Assembly: GCA_030653035.1 (NCBI GenBank)
Contig: JAUSAB010000006.1
Coordinates: forward strand, 1-45,097
DNA length: 45,097 nt
Origin: Desulfocapsaceae bacterium
GTDB taxonomy: Bacteria > Desulfobacterota > Desulfobulbia > Desulfobulbales > Desulfocapsaceae
Direction: 5' to 3'
The stretch's first letter is position 1, and each line of letters starts with the position of its first letter. Both the position numbers and the translations under genes were made by a program. Positions 7,784 through 17,283 of the stretch are shown one piece after another. Under the pieces are notes generated by a model. That model was not told the origin of the DNA and searched no databases. It worked only from the letters and a program-made list of their open reading frames with translations.

Positions 7784-9607
7784 TTATTCTGATTTCTTTC
7801 CGTTCCTCAAGGGTACCTTGTCGCCCCCTCCCTTCTGTGAAGGACATTGGGTCTTAGCGCTATATTCCTTCCATGCCGGATCATTGTATTCAGCATGGCA
7901 CTCAACACAGAGTCCTACCCGCAAAATATTCCGCAGCTCATCGCCGTTAAAGGGCCGCAGATCAGGCCGCGATCCGTGCTGAAGCTGCTGGCCGTCAATA
8001 GTGACAAAGGCATCGAAGCCCACTGTTTTACCGGCAAAGGTGTCCACGCCCTGATCAAGAGGAGCAAATGTCCACTTCCCGTCTTTCTCCGTCACCGTCC
8101 CTTCGCCCAAGCCCACAACCTTGGTTGAGGTATGACAGTCAACGCAAGTTCTGCCCTTAGCCTGGGTGGTATGCGGATTAATGGCAGCCATGGTAAAGCG
8201 GTTAAAGCCACCATCGACCTTCCCCTTTTCATCGACCAGGGTCACAACATCCTGGCAGCCAGGGGTAACAATCACTACTTTATCTTTCCACACAGCCAGC
8301 ATCGGCTTCTCGTAGCGGATATACGAGCGCCCCTCTTCCCACATCCCCGGAGTCTCCTTGAGGGTCAACTTGTCGAGATGGGTCTGGGCCGCATCACGCT
8401 TAGCGTGACAGCCATAACACTGCGGCACCCAGGTAGAATGACAGGCCTCACAACTGACCCGTTTATGGCCGCTGAAATCGCACACTCCCGGTTTCGGTGA
8501 CTGCAGAGGGTGGATCTTCTCGTTCAACTTGCCAGTCAACTGCCATTTCCCTTCTTTTTGGCTAATACTCTTCACCGGATTCCCCTTTCGGGTTTTACCG
8601 GGATCTGCCGAATGACACATCTGACAGGAGATCTCCACCTGCTCTTCGTAATGGGCATAACTCACACCATCACCCATGATCTCATTGCGGGTATGACAAT
8701 CAATACAGGCCAACCCCTTTTTATGATGCACATCCTCGGCAATCTCCAGATAAAAACGGGAACCCGGTAGTTGTTTGGCGCTCAAGCCCCCCTTCTCGTA
8801 AGGGGTGCCGTACCCTTCCGACTCAAAGACTCCGGTATAAGAGATACCAATGCGGCCGGAACGATTATGACACCGGATACAGTTGACATCCTGCACCTTT
8901 TTGATCACCAGGGGATGGACTTTGGCCTTCTCACTCTTGGCGGCATCATCAAACCCGGTCACCGCTTTGCGCACTGTGCCTTCAGGCATGACAAAATGGC
9001 AGGCGGAACAACCGCCGCCCTTCTCATTAAAAAAATCAGGCGCCCCAGGCAGATCATTCTTCTGCTTCCACAGATGACAGGTGGCGCAAAGCTTTCGGAA
9101 ATAATCGAGGGCAAGGGAATTTTTATGGCTGGCCAGCAATTTTTCGACAGTCAGATCCGTATTCTGGCTGGCCGATTCCCCCCAGTAAAAGAGCAGGGTG
9201 CCGATAATCCCCCGATTCGTGGCCATCAAGGAATTCTTGACCTTCAGGACATCCGTGGGATGACAGCCTTCAACCCCACAGGTTTTCTCGACCACCCGCA
9301 GATCTCCGGGGTTCATGACCATTCCGGCATGGGCCTTGCTCTTGTCAATAGCCATGGCATCGCCGAGATGACAGGACGCGCAGCCGATCACCCGGGGATC
9401 ATGGGCCGCATCCAGCTTTTCTTCCTTGTGACAGAAGAGGCACATATCGATGCGGCCACTGGTGGTTATATAGACACGATCAGCACGCTTCATCCGGATC
9501 TCACGAATCACAAGCAGGGCAACTGCCACCACGATGAGGAGCAGAGCAAACTGTTGCCACAGTCGGGAGAGTTTACGCCGCGCGCCTTTTTCTTCCACCA
9601 GGGCCAT
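7784..9607 (-). CDS. Membrane-anchored multihaem c-type cytochrome, 12 haem motifs
   Basis: A 607-residue protein. After a charged start, residues about 18-36 (FALLLIVVAVALLVI) form an uncleaved N-terminal anchor that would place the rest in the periplasm. I count eleven CxxCH motifs (CLFCH, CASCH, CATCH, CSACH, CIRCH, CIDCH, CQMCH, CEACH, CYGCH, CVDCH, CVECH) plus one CGVEGCH, the CX4CH variant known from tetrahaem cytochrome c3. It probably carries electrons between the inner membrane and periplasmic partners; the exact reaction is unknown. The start at 9607 is chosen because CAGGAATAA, which contains the nadE stop codon, serves as its ribosome site; longer in-frame starts would overlap nadE. 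It is the last gene of the HDOD-MBL-nadE unit, an odd association for a cytochrome. Confidence 0.88.
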   Translation of the reverse strand: MALVEEKGARRKLSRLWQQFALLLIVVAVALLVIREIRMKRADRVYITTSGRIDMCLFCHKEEKLDAAHDPRVIGCASCHLGDAMAIDKSKAHAGMVMNPGDLRVVEKTCGVEGCHPTDVLKVKNSLMATNRGIIGTLLFYWGESASQNTDLTVEKLLASHKNSLALDYFRKLCATCHLWKQKNDLPGAPDFFNEKGGGCSACHFVMPEGTVRKAVTGFDDAAKSEKAKVHPLVIKKVQDVNCIRCHNRSGRIGISYTGVFESEGYGTPYEKGGLSAKQLPGSRFYLEIAEDVHHKKGLACIDCHTRNEIMGDGVSYAHYEEQVEISCQMCHSADPGKTRKGNPVKSISQKEGKWQLTGKLNEKIHPLQSPKPGVCDFSGHKRVSCEACHSTWVPQCYGCHAKRDAAQTHLDKLTLKETPGMWEEGRSYIRYEKPMLAVWKDKVVIVTPGCQDVVTLVDEKGKVDGGFNRFTMAAINPHTTQAKGRTCVDCHTSTKVVGLGEGTVTEKDGKWTFAPLDQGVDTFAGKTVGFDAFVTIDGQQLQHGSRPDLRPFNGDELRNILRVGLCVECHAEYNDPAWKEYSAKTQCPSQKGGGDKVPLRNGKKSE

Positions 9608-9611
9608 CTCT

Positions 9612-11261
9612 TTATTCCTGATAATTCTGGACATTGGGATAACGCCTGCCATACCCGAATGCCTTACTGGTCACTTTTAACCCCATAGGCGCCTGCTTCC
9701 GTTTGTACTCATTGAGACGAATCCGGCGCAGGACATCACGCACCACCGACTCATCAAAACCCGCCTGGATGAGCGCCGTCAGCCCAGCCCCCTGCTCCAG
9801 ATGCAGCTCCAGAATCTGGTCTAGGATTGCATAGGGCGGCAGATCGTCCTGATCGCACTGATCTGGTTTAAGCTCGGCAGTTGGCGCCTTGGTCAGAGTA
9901 CGAACAGGGATACGTTCCTGATCGCGGTTCACATACCGGGCCAGCTCATAGACCATCTGTTTGGGCACATCGGAAATCACAGCCAGACCGCCGCTCATAT
10001 CTCCATACAGGGTACAATAGCCAACCGCCATCTCGCTTTTATTGCCGGTTGACAATAAGAGATGACCAAACTTGTTCGACAGGGCCATGAGTAAATTACC
10101 CCGAATCCGGGCCTGAAGATTCTGTTCGGTGAGATCTTCTCCCAAACCGGAAAATAAAGACTGTAAGGTCTGTTGAAAGGATAAAAACAGGGAACTAATG
10201 GGAATAACCTTGAAGGGACAGCCAAGATTGTGAGCCAGGGCCTCCGCATCTTCCTGGGAATCCACAGAGCTGTACGGTGAAGGCAACGCAACCCCCAGCA
10301 CATTTTCAGCGCCCAGGGCGTCAGCGGCAATGGTAGCAGTCAAGGCCGAATCAATGCCACCGGAAAGGCCAAGGACGACGGAACGAAATCCGCATTTGCG
10401 CACATAATCGCGCACCCCCATGACCAACCCCGAATACACAGAAGCCACAGGTTCTTCCTGCACCGGGCCATGCATCTCGCCCCGCCAATTTTCGGTATCC
10501 ACCACCACCATATCCGCGATAAAACCCGCGCCCTTGGCCACAATTTCAGAACTGCTATTCATGGCCAGACTGCGGCCATCAAAAAGAAGGGAATCCTGCC
10601 CCCCCACCTGGTTTACATAAAGGAAAGGGACCTGATATCGTGAGCAGAGGGAACGAAAGATGGCATGACGAATGACTTCCTTGTCACGCTGAAAGGGTGA
10701 AGCGGAGACATTGATCAGACAATCAATCCGGCTCCCATGTTCTTTGGCGCCGGTAAACAGAGATGCCACCGGATCACAACAATAATGACCGGTAGCCTCA
10801 TACCAGATATCTTCACAGACGGTTACGGCAAAGGTCATTCCCCCAAGCTGATACAACTCAGTCTCAGGCCCTGGTTCAAAGTAACGGGTTTCATCAAACA
10901 CGTCATAGGAAGGGAGCAACTGTTTGCGCACCCGATGAACAATTGCTCCATCCTTGGCCACTACTACCGAGTTATATAATGGTTTACCAGGAAGCCCCTG
11001 CCGCTGTTCCAGACAGCCAAACATCACCGCCAAAGAAGGTGGAAGGTCGCTAACCAGTTGCGCAACCGCACGGTCATGGTCCTCAAGAAATGACTGCCGC
11101 TCCAGAAGATCCTGAGGCGGATAGCCGGATACTACCATCTCGGGGAATATCGCCAACTCACAGCCTTGGATCAGGGCCTGTTCTGCGGCAAGAACAATGG
11201 CATGGCAATTTTCCGCAAAATCACCAATCACCGGATTTATCTGCACCAGGGCAATCTTCAC
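9612..11261 (-). CDS. nadE: Glutamine-dependent NAD+ synthetase
   Basis: A 549-residue two-domain enzyme that amidates nicotinic acid adenine dinucleotide to NAD+, with ammonia drawn from glutamine. The N-terminal nitrilase-like domain (about 1-250) shows E41 in FPEMVVSGYPP, the Lys in RKQLLPSYDVFDE and the nucleophile in VCEDIW. The C-terminal ATP-pyrophosphatase domain carries LGLSGGIDSALTA and the STGNKSEMAVGY segment. Length and order match the glutaminase-bearing form. The start is GTG at 11259-11261, overlapping the upstream hydrolase stop as GTGA. The four-base gap to the cytochrome gene suggests cotranscription. nadC lies elsewhere in the window. Confidence 0.96.
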   Translation of the reverse strand: MKIALVQINPVIGDFAENCHAIVLAAEQALIQGCELAIFPEMVVSGYPPQDLLERQSFLEDHDRAVAQLVSDLPPSLAVMFGCLEQRQGLPGKPLYNSVVVAKDGAIVHRVRKQLLPSYDVFDETRYFEPGPETELYQLGGMTFAVTVCEDIWYEATGHYCCDPVASLFTGAKEHGSRIDCLINVSASPFQRDKEVIRHAIFRSLCSRYQVPFLYVNQVGGQDSLLFDGRSLAMNSSSEIVAKGAGFIADMVVVDTENWRGEMHGPVQEEPVASVYSGLVMGVRDYVRKCGFRSVVLGLSGGIDSALTATIAADALGAENVLGVALPSPYSSVDSQEDAEALAHNLGCPFKVIPISSLFLSFQQTLQSLFSGLGEDLTEQNLQARIRGNLLMALSNKFGHLLLSTGNKSEMAVGYCTLYGDMSGGLAVISDVPKQMVYELARYVNRDQERIPVRTLTKAPTAELKPDQCDQDDLPPYAILDQILELHLEQGAGLTALIQAGFDESVVRDVLRRIRLNEYKRKQAPMGLKVTSKAFGYGRRYPNVQNYQE

Positions 11262-12175
11262 AACTCTATGACCTGTCCCTCTCTGGCAAAGAAGACCTCG
11301 GTATTACCATATCGCCCGGGAACGCAATACGTGGCAGCCATCTCATCTATCTGTTGATCAGTCCGATCCGGATCATGATGGAACAAGGCCAGTCTTTTTA
11401 CACCTGCTCGATTGGCCGCGGCAATAGCATGCTCAAAGCTGGAATGTCCCCAGCCGATCCTGGCCTTGAACTCTGCTTCCGTATATTGACTATCGTGGAC
11501 CAGCAGATCAGCCCCCGCAAAGAAGGCCTCCATGGCCAGATTCTGCTCCCTGGCCACCTCTTCACCTTCAACAGCCATGCCCTCATCATAATCAGGATGA
11601 TCAGGATCAGTAATAAAAAGGTTACGGAACGGTTCGAAATCATAACAGGTACAAAAGGACTTCCCCTGATACTCGAAACGATATCCCAGGGCAGTGATAG
11701 GGTGATTCAGAAACTTTGTTGTCAAGACCAGTCCGTTGCCATAATCTCGGCCAGATTCCTCTTGCAGCCGGATATACTCAATCTTTGATTTCAGTTCTCC
11801 CATATTGACCGGGAAGTAACGATATTTCATCTGCCCGCCGACAACCTCCTCCAGAGGGTCCTCCTCAAAGGAAACCGGACCGTACACCTTCAAATGGGTA
11901 CCAGGGACATAGATGGGGACAAAATAGGGAAACCCCATAATGTGATCCCAATGGGTGTGTGAAAGAAAGATCTCAGCCTTGATCGGCCCTTTGGCCAAAT
12001 CGTGCTGCATCAGATGGTTGCCAAGCGGCCTGATGCCGGAACCGGCATCAATAATCACCAACCTGTTCTCCGCACCAATCCTCAACTCAATACAGGCGCC
12101 ATTTCCACCATATTTCTGGGTCAAGGGCCCGGGACAGGGGATCGAACCCCTCACCCCCCAAAATCGAACATTCAT
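11258..12175 (-). CDS. Metallo-beta-lactamase-fold hydrolase
   Basis: A 305-residue protein opening with MNVRFWGVRGSIPCPGP, typical of a bacterial MBL-fold group related to RNase Z and class II cyclic-nucleotide phosphodiesterases. The metal-binding HxHxDH motif is SHTHWDHIMGF; further ligands are likely in LVHDSQY and LFHHDPD. The substrate cannot be assigned. I choose the ATG at 12175, which has GAGAG about 5 bases upstream; an ATG four codons earlier sits too close to its own purine run. It lies 8 bases after the HDOD gene and overlaps nadE by 4 bases, so the three are very likely co-translated. Confidence 0.88.
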   Translation of the reverse strand: MNVRFWGVRGSIPCPGPLTQKYGGNGACIELRIGAENRLVIIDAGSGIRPLGNHLMQHDLAKGPIKAEIFLSHTHWDHIMGFPYFVPIYVPGTHLKVYGPVSFEEDPLEEVVGGQMKYRYFPVNMGELKSKIEYIRLQEESGRDYGNGLVLTTKFLNHPITALGYRFEYQGKSFCTCYDFEPFRNLFITDPDHPDYDEGMAVEGEEVAREQNLAMEAFFAGADLLVHDSQYTEAEFKARIGWGHSSFEHAIAAANRAGVKRLALFHHDPDRTDQQIDEMAATYCVPGRYGNTEVFFAREGQVIEL

Positions 12176-12183
12176 ACTCGCTC

Positions 12184-13044
12184 TCATACCTGTAAAAAGA
12201 TCTGGGCCTTCTGAATCTCATCCTCGACTGTAGTACTAATGGCAGCAAAGACCGGCCAATCAAGCCCTGTCAGTTCAAACAGCTTTTCAACATTCGTATA
12301 TTCAGGAAAAGGATCACCGGCATAGCCGATATCGTGGATATTAACATACATATTGGCCAGGGCAACAATGGCAACCTTGGCCCGATCTGCATCCACGGCC
12401 ATATCGATATCATGATGACAACAGATACAACTGGACATAACATCATTAAGCATCCATTTTGCGGCAATCAATTTTCCGACTTCCTGATGATCAATACCCA
12501 ACAACTCACGCTCAGCCGTAACAAGAGGCCTCTGTTCCTGAAGGGCAACTGACAATACATGGATATACTCATCACCAAAAGGAATCTTGCCAAGATCATG
12601 GAGGAGACCGGCGATAAAAAACTCTTCCCGCTCCTGAATCGGGACCCCACTTGCCACGGCCAGCAGCTTCGCACTCACCCCTACCCCAATGGAATGGGCC
12701 CAGAACTTGGCAGTGGGCAAGGCCTTCGATTTATTAGCACCGGCGACAGAATGGATAATAGCAGTACTGAGGGCCATATTCTTGACCGTATTCATCCCCA
12801 GCATGGTGATGGCACGGGTAAGAGACGTTACCTTGCTTATCAATGAATAATAGGCCGAATTGATGAGCTTCAGCACCTGGCCAGTCAAAACAGGATCAAG
12901 GGAGATGACCTTATTCAGCTCGTTGGGTGACGCATCAGTACGACTGCAGATCTCCAGAACCTTGCCCACTGTTGTTGACAGGCTGGGCATTTTCTGAATA
13001 AATCTTTCTATCTTTTTGCGCTGATTGTCCCTATCAAGATCCAC
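12184..13044 (-). CDS. HDOD-domain signalling protein
   Basis: A 286-residue protein that is essentially one HDOD domain. It opens with the usual IQKMPSLSTTVGKVLEI segment and carries the SLDPVLTGQVLKLINSAYY and AITMLGMNTVKNMAL blocks. Unlike many HDOD proteins it keeps an HD pair in GLLHDLGKIPF and a later CCHHDID, so metal-dependent hydrolase activity is possible. HDOD proteins usually act in regulation, often with c-di-GMP or kinases. The start is GTG at 13044 with AGAGG 7 bases upstream; a TTG three codons earlier touches that site and is less likely. It is the first gene of the HDOD-MBL-nadE-cytochrome unit. Confidence 0.9.
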   Translation of the reverse strand: MDLDRDNQRKKIERFIQKMPSLSTTVGKVLEICSRTDASPNELNKVISLDPVLTGQVLKLINSAYYSLISKVTSLTRAITMLGMNTVKNMALSTAIIHSVAGANKSKALPTAKFWAHSIGVGVSAKLLAVASGVPIQEREEFFIAGLLHDLGKIPFGDEYIHVLSVALQEQRPLVTAERELLGIDHQEVGKLIAAKWMLNDVMSSCICCHHDIDMAVDADRAKVAIVALANMYVNIHDIGYAGDPFPEYTNVEKLFELTGLDWPVFAAISTTVEDEIQKAQIFLQV

Positions 13045-13199
13045 ACCGTCCAACCTCTTAAAAAACTTTAATATCAGATAATTAGCTCACAAAAAGTCTC
13101 TTGAAAATTTTATTGTATCTAAAGTCAGGCAAGAGGTCAAGTAAACATCGGCACCAGCGGACGAAAAAGAAACGCAGTCGGCCACACCGCCCCTCTCGA

Positions 13200-13388
13200 T
13201 CAGCATCCGTGTTTCATAAGAAAATCACGCACCATTTCCTGCATCACATCAAGAGTCTTCCGACCGGTCTCATGAACAATCATCCAGGAACAGCGCTGGT
13301 AGGCAACATAAAGCTCCTGCGGGATCTGGATCTTCAGATCAACCAGCAAAAACGATTCCTCTTTTTCAGAAAACAACTCTTCGTCCAT
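13200..13388 (-). CDS. Small unrecognised protein, 62 residues
   Basis: A 62-residue acidic then amphipathic protein ending in DFLMKHGC. The sequence from VDLKIQIPQELYVAYQ onward reads like a short strand followed by two helices, somewhat like small ribbon-helix-helix proteins, but no family is recognised. It starts 25 bases after hisA on the same strand, so it is probably cotranscribed. The purine run AAAAAAGGA is very close to the ATG. I hold it as real because of operon placement and protein-like composition. Confidence 0.55.
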   Translation of the reverse strand: MDEELFSEKEESFLLVDLKIQIPQELYVAYQRCSWMIVHETGRKTLDVMQEMVRDFLMKHGC

Positions 13389-13413
13389 ATCCTTTTTTAC
13401 TCACTTCAGACCT

Positions 13414-14181
13414 TCACTGTTCTGCCCGATGAAAACGCACGGCCTCGGCATAACGCATATCTGTGCCACCAAAGATATCCAGAGCGCTGCCAACCGTTGC
13501 ATCAAGCCGTCCCTGCCCAAGATCCCGAATCAGTTCCAGATCAGCAATATTGCGAACCCCCCCGGCATAGGTGGCTGGAATGGGAGACCAGGTTGCAAGT
13601 TTTTGAATCAACTCCTGCTCCACCCCCTGACATTGCCCCTCAACATCAGCAGCATGGATAAGAAACTCGGCACAGACCCTGGAAAAATGGGCCAGAACCT
13701 TCTCGCTAATCGCCACTTCGGTAAAACGCTGCCAACGATCAGTAACAATGTAATAGTCATTACCCCGTCTTCGACAGCTCAGATCCAGCACCAGCCGATC
13801 CTTACCAACCGCCTGCACTAAGCGCTGCAGGCGGTCTTCATCAATCATGCCATCCCTGAATACAAAGGAGGTCACAATGACATGGGAAGCCCCATGATCA
13901 AGCCAGTATCGACCATTCTCGGCTGTTATCGCACCGCCAATCTGCATCGCACCAGGCCAGGCGTCAAGCGCTTCAAGGGCAGCCGCATCATTGCCCGGCC
14001 CCAGCTTGATGATGTGACCGCCAGCAAGATTATCTCGCCGGTAGAGCTCAGCAAACCAGGAAGCAGATTGAACGGCGGTAAAATTGACCCGTAACTGCTC
14101 AGGGCGCTCGTCATTTAATGTTGAACCGACAATCTGCTTTACCTTCCCATCATGCAGATCAATACAAGGTCGAAATTTCAT
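13414..14181 (-). CDS. hisA: HisA, eukaryotic (HIS6) type ProFAR isomerase
   Basis: A 255-residue isomerase of histidine synthesis, converting ProFAR to PRFAR. The sequence follows the fungal/plant-type family rather than standard bacterial HisA: FRPCIDLHDGKVKQIVGSTL at the start, FAELYRRDNLAGGHIIKLGP, ASHVIVTSFVFRDG, LDLSCRRRGNDYYIVTDRWQ and TYAGGVRNIADLELI. The barrel keeps the N-terminal Asp in CIDLHDG. No other his gene is visible nearby, so it is outside a his operon. It begins 25 bases after a terminator belonging to the upstream P-loop gene and is followed by a 62-residue gene. It was probably acquired by transfer or retained from an old paralogue; this is inferred. Confidence 0.92.
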   Translation of the reverse strand: MKFRPCIDLHDGKVKQIVGSTLNDERPEQLRVNFTAVQSASWFAELYRRDNLAGGHIIKLGPGNDAAALEALDAWPGAMQIGGAITAENGRYWLDHGASHVIVTSFVFRDGMIDEDRLQRLVQAVGKDRLVLDLSCRRRGNDYYIVTDRWQRFTEVAISEKVLAHFSRVCAEFLIHAADVEGQCQGVEQELIQKLATWSPIPATYAGGVRNIADLELIRDLGQGRLDATVGSALDIFGGTDMRYAEAVRFHRAEQ

Positions 14182-14201
14182 GATTTTTCCACTTTATTTC
14201 C

Positions 14202-14243
14202 AAAAAAAAAACGGGCGCCCCCTCTGTGGAGACACCCGTTTTT
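14202..14243 (-). terminator. Intrinsic terminator after the P-loop ATPase gene
   Basis: On the minus strand AAAAACGGG and CCCGTTTTT pair around a loop that includes a small inner stem, followed by a run of ten T. It lies between the P-loop gene (ending at 14323) and hisA (starting at 14181), separating the two units. Confidence 0.85.
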
Positions 14244-14322
14244 ACACTGTTTTCCGGACAATGCTACCTAAAAAATCAGGCAACACCCTAATCCTGATCA
14301 CCTTCCCCAGACGTCCTCCAGC

Positions 14323-15030
14323 CTAAGCCTTCTGAATCAACATGGTAGAGGGATCAAGGGTCAATGAGGTGCCGGCATTCACCGCACAATTGGTGCACTT
14401 CAGGATCTTCAGATCAATAGCATTATCTTTGGGAGCAATAAACATAACCATATCAAAAAGATCATCAACTTCATGACAGGGAGCAGGGACACCAGCAGCG
14501 CTCTTACGCTCATCATCACGATGGGTAACGGCTGAAAACCAGATCATCTTCAAGCCACGCCGCACCATAAACTCTTTGAATTCCTGAAGGGCCGCATGCG
14601 TACCCTCCTGAAAGTCATATCCATCAATAATCAGACACACTGGTTTATAGATATTCTGTTGCACCAGGTCATCCAATCTTTCTTCAAGCTTTACCTGACT
14701 GAAATTACTTTCCTTGAAAGTCATGATCATCCGTTTCTGCATAATCTCAGTGACGGTGACCTGCATGCTCTCACTTTTCTCTTCGGCAGTCATCAGGGCC
14801 AAGATATCATCATACCATGCCTTGGTCTTATCGATACCCTCACCGATAGAAACATGCAGCACTTTATCTCCCCAGAGCATTGAATCAAGGGCGATCTGTA
14901 CAAGAATAGCTGTTTTGCCAAGCCCGGCACGGGCCATGACCAGCCCCATACCAGCACCATTCTCCTGAACTTTTTTCTCAAGCCCCAAAACACGCAACGG
15001 ATTATTCATTACCAGGTCTTTTTTGCCCAT
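14323..15030 (-). CDS. RecA/KaiC-like P-loop ATPase of unknown role
   Basis: A 235-residue cytoplasmic protein. The Walker A box is ARAGLGKT (33-40) and the Walker B strand is PVCLIIDGYD with D136. The stretch LHVSIGEGIDKTKAWYDDI after Walker A resembles the layout of KaiC/RecA-type ATPases such as RadA or the DnaB core. Near the C-terminus it has a lone CTNCAV pair. I do not recognise a specific function. AGAGG lies 9 bases before the ATG. It is a single gene between fusA and hisA with its own terminator. A CCGGG/CCCGG hairpin lies in the 110-base gap after fusA. Confidence 0.75.
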   Translation of the reverse strand: MGKKDLVMNNPLRVLGLEKKVQENGAGMGLVMARAGLGKTAILVQIALDSMLWGDKVLHVSIGEGIDKTKAWYDDILALMTAEEKSESMQVTVTEIMQKRMIMTFKESNFSQVKLEERLDDLVQQNIYKPVCLIIDGYDFQEGTHAALQEFKEFMVRRGLKMIWFSAVTHRDDERKSAAGVPAPCHEVDDLFDMVMFIAPKDNAIDLKILKCTNCAVNAGTSLTLDPSTMLIQKA

Positions 15031-15140
15031 GGTCGTGTACCTCTTTTATCTATTCATTTGCTTCGTCCATCAAGGGACGATCTGCCGGGCATGGCCCCCA
15101 TACCCGGAACAAAACAACTTTTCCATCAGAGACAAAAAAA

Positions 15141-17225
15141 TCAGGCGTTCTTCTTCTCGCTCTGATATTTCTTGATCAACTCGTCATTCACCGTCTTTGG
15201 CACATGTTTAAAGGCGGAAAACTCCATGGTAAATTCGGCCTTGCCCTGGGTCAAAGAACGCAGGACAGTTGAATAGCCGAACATCTCAGACAAAGGCACG
15301 TCGGCCTCAACCACGGTATAATTGCCCTCTTCCATGGTCCCAATGATCATGCCGCGCCGCTGATTGATACTGCCCATGATTGACCCCTGGAACTCAGTGG
15401 GACCCTCCACAGAGACCTTCATGATCGGCTCCATGATCACCGGTTTGGCCTTCATGTACCCTTCCTTAAAGGCGCCAATGGCTGCCAACTGGAAGGCCAC
15501 ATCCGAGGAATCCACGGCATGAAAGGCGCCATCGTTGATCACACATCGAACACCGGTAACTACCGAGCCGCAAAGCGCACCCTTGACCAGACTCTTCTGG
15601 AAGCCTTTATCACAGGAAGAAATAAACTCCCGGGGAATGGCACCGCCGACAATGGCATCGACAAATTCATACTCGCCCTCTTCCAGCGGCTCCATATAAC
15701 CAGCCACCCGTCCAAACTGACCGGAACCACCAGTCTGTTTCTTATGCGTATAGTTGAACTCGGCCCGAGCGGTAATGGCTTCACGGTAGGCCACCTGGGG
15801 CGCGCCCACCTGGACCTCAGCATTATATTCACGCTTCATCCGCTCGACATAGACTTCCAGGTGCAGCTCGCCCATACCGGAAATAATGGTCTCATTCGTC
15901 TCATGATCGACAAAAGTCTTAAACGTCGGATCTTCCTTGGTAAAACGATTCAGCGCCTTGGACATATTGATCTGAGCCTTATTGTCCACCGGAACAATAG
16001 CCAGAGAAATTACCGGCTCCGGAATATGCATTGAGCTCATGGAGCAGGAGATATCACCGGAGGAAAAAGTGTCACCAGAGGCACAATCCACCCCAAAGAG
16101 GGCGACGATATCACCAGAACCGCAAAAATCGATATCCTCCATCTCATCAGAGTGCATCCGGCACAATCGGCCGATCTTCACCTTCTTGCCAGTCCGGCTG
16201 TTAAAAACAGTATCCCCCTTGCTGAGCTTTCCCTGATAGGTCCGAACATAGGTCAACTGCCCATAGCGGCCGTCTTCAAGCTTGAAGGCAAGCATAATCA
16301 GGGAATCATCAGGATTATTGGAAACAGCAAACTCCTTTTCCTCGTTATTCAGATCAAGGGCCATATTTTCAACATCAGTGGGACAGGGCAGATAGGCGTT
16401 CACCCCATCAAGCATGGGCTGCACCGCCTTATTTTTGTAAGCGGAGCCAACAAATACCGGAGTGAGTTCCAGGGACAGCGTGCCCTTGCGCACCGCAGCA
16501 TGGATCAGGGCTGGATCGATATCGCCTTCTTCCAGCATCACTTCCATCAACTCATCGGAAAACATGGAAACGGCTTCCAGCAGCTCTTCCCGTTTTTCCT
16601 TGGCCCTTTCCTGCAAGGCCGCCGGGATCTCCTCCTCACGAACAACCTCACCATTGTCGCCATCAAAATAAAGGGCCTTCATGGTAACCAGGTCAATAAC
16701 ACCCACCAAATCATTTTCCAGACCGATGGGCAGTTGCATCATATGGGCATTCAACCCCAGCTTCTCCCGTAACTGGGCAGTCACTCGCTCAGGATTGGCG
16801 CCGGTACGATCACATTTATTGATAAAGGCTATACGGGGAACCTTGTACCGGGTCATCTGCCGGTTAACGGTGATAGACTGCGATTGTACACCGCCAACAG
16901 AACAAAGCACCAGAACCGCACCATCCAAAACACGCAAGGCCCGCTCCACCTCAATGGTGAAATCCACATGGCCGGGAGTGTCAATAATATTGATGTCTTT
17001 CCCTTTCCAGTTGCAAAACGTAGCCGCCGACTGAATGGTAATGCCGCGCTCCCTTTCCAGCTCCATGGAGTCCATCTTGGCACCGACACCATCCTTGCCA
17101 CGAACATCGTGAATGGCATGAATCCGGTCCGTATAAAACAGAATGCGCTCAGTCAGCGTGGTCTTTCCTGAATCAATATGGGCACTGATCCCTATATTCC
17201 GTACATTACTTAAATCTACACTCAT
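15141..17225 (-). CDS. fusA: Elongation factor G, mitochondrial/spd type
   Basis: A 694-residue translational GTPase that moves tRNA and mRNA through the ribosome. The G1 box reads AHIDSGKTT (residues 15-23) instead of the usual AHIDAGKTT. The switch I region has [20 protein letters not shown] and the following ITIQSAATF, very close to mitochondrial EF-G1. The later boxes DTPGH and NKCD are present; note NKCD where NKMD is usual. Domains II-V run to the normal end. I use the ATG at 17225, preceded by GGGGA at 8 bases; a GTG at 17243 lacks a site. No rpsL, rpsG or tuf is beside it, so it is outside the str operon. A second, canonical EF-G may exist elsewhere in the genome. Confidence 0.95.
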   Translation of the reverse strand: MSVDLSNVRNIGISAHIDSGKTTLTERILFYTDRIHAIHDVRGKDGVGAKMDSMELERERGITIQSAATFCNWKGKDINIIDTPGHVDFTIEVERALRVLDGAVLVLCSVGGVQSQSITVNRQMTRYKVPRIAFINKCDRTGANPERVTAQLREKLGLNAHMMQLPIGLENDLVGVIDLVTMKALYFDGDNGEVVREEEIPAALQERAKEKREELLEAVSMFSDELMEVMLEEGDIDPALIHAAVRKGTLSLELTPVFVGSAYKNKAVQPMLDGVNAYLPCPTDVENMALDLNNEEKEFAVSNNPDDSLIMLAFKLEDGRYGQLTYVRTYQGKLSKGDTVFNSRTGKKVKIGRLCRMHSDEMEDIDFCGSGDIVALFGVDCASGDTFSSGDISCSMSSMHIPEPVISLAIVPVDNKAQINMSKALNRFTKEDPTFKTFVDHETNETIISGMGELHLEVYVERMKREYNAEVQVGAPQVAYREAITARAEFNYTHKKQTGGSGQFGRVAGYMEPLEEGEYEFVDAIVGGAIPREFISSCDKGFQKSLVKGALCGSVVTGVRCVINDGAFHAVDSSDVAFQLAAIGAFKEGYMKAKPVIMEPIMKVSVEGPTEFQGSIMGSINQRRGMIIGTMEEGNYTVVEADVPLSEMFGYSTVLRSLTQGKAEFTMEFSAFKHVPKTVNDELIKKYQSEKKNA

Positions 17226-17283
17226 AATTACTATCCCCTGCACCTGAATCTTTTTGCCGGCCGTAAGCCAACCTCAGATAGAA

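Noticed and set aside
8771-9688. Open frame of 305 codons opposite the cytochrome gene
   Set aside because: Antisense to CxxCH-coding sequence; no start signal and no domain.
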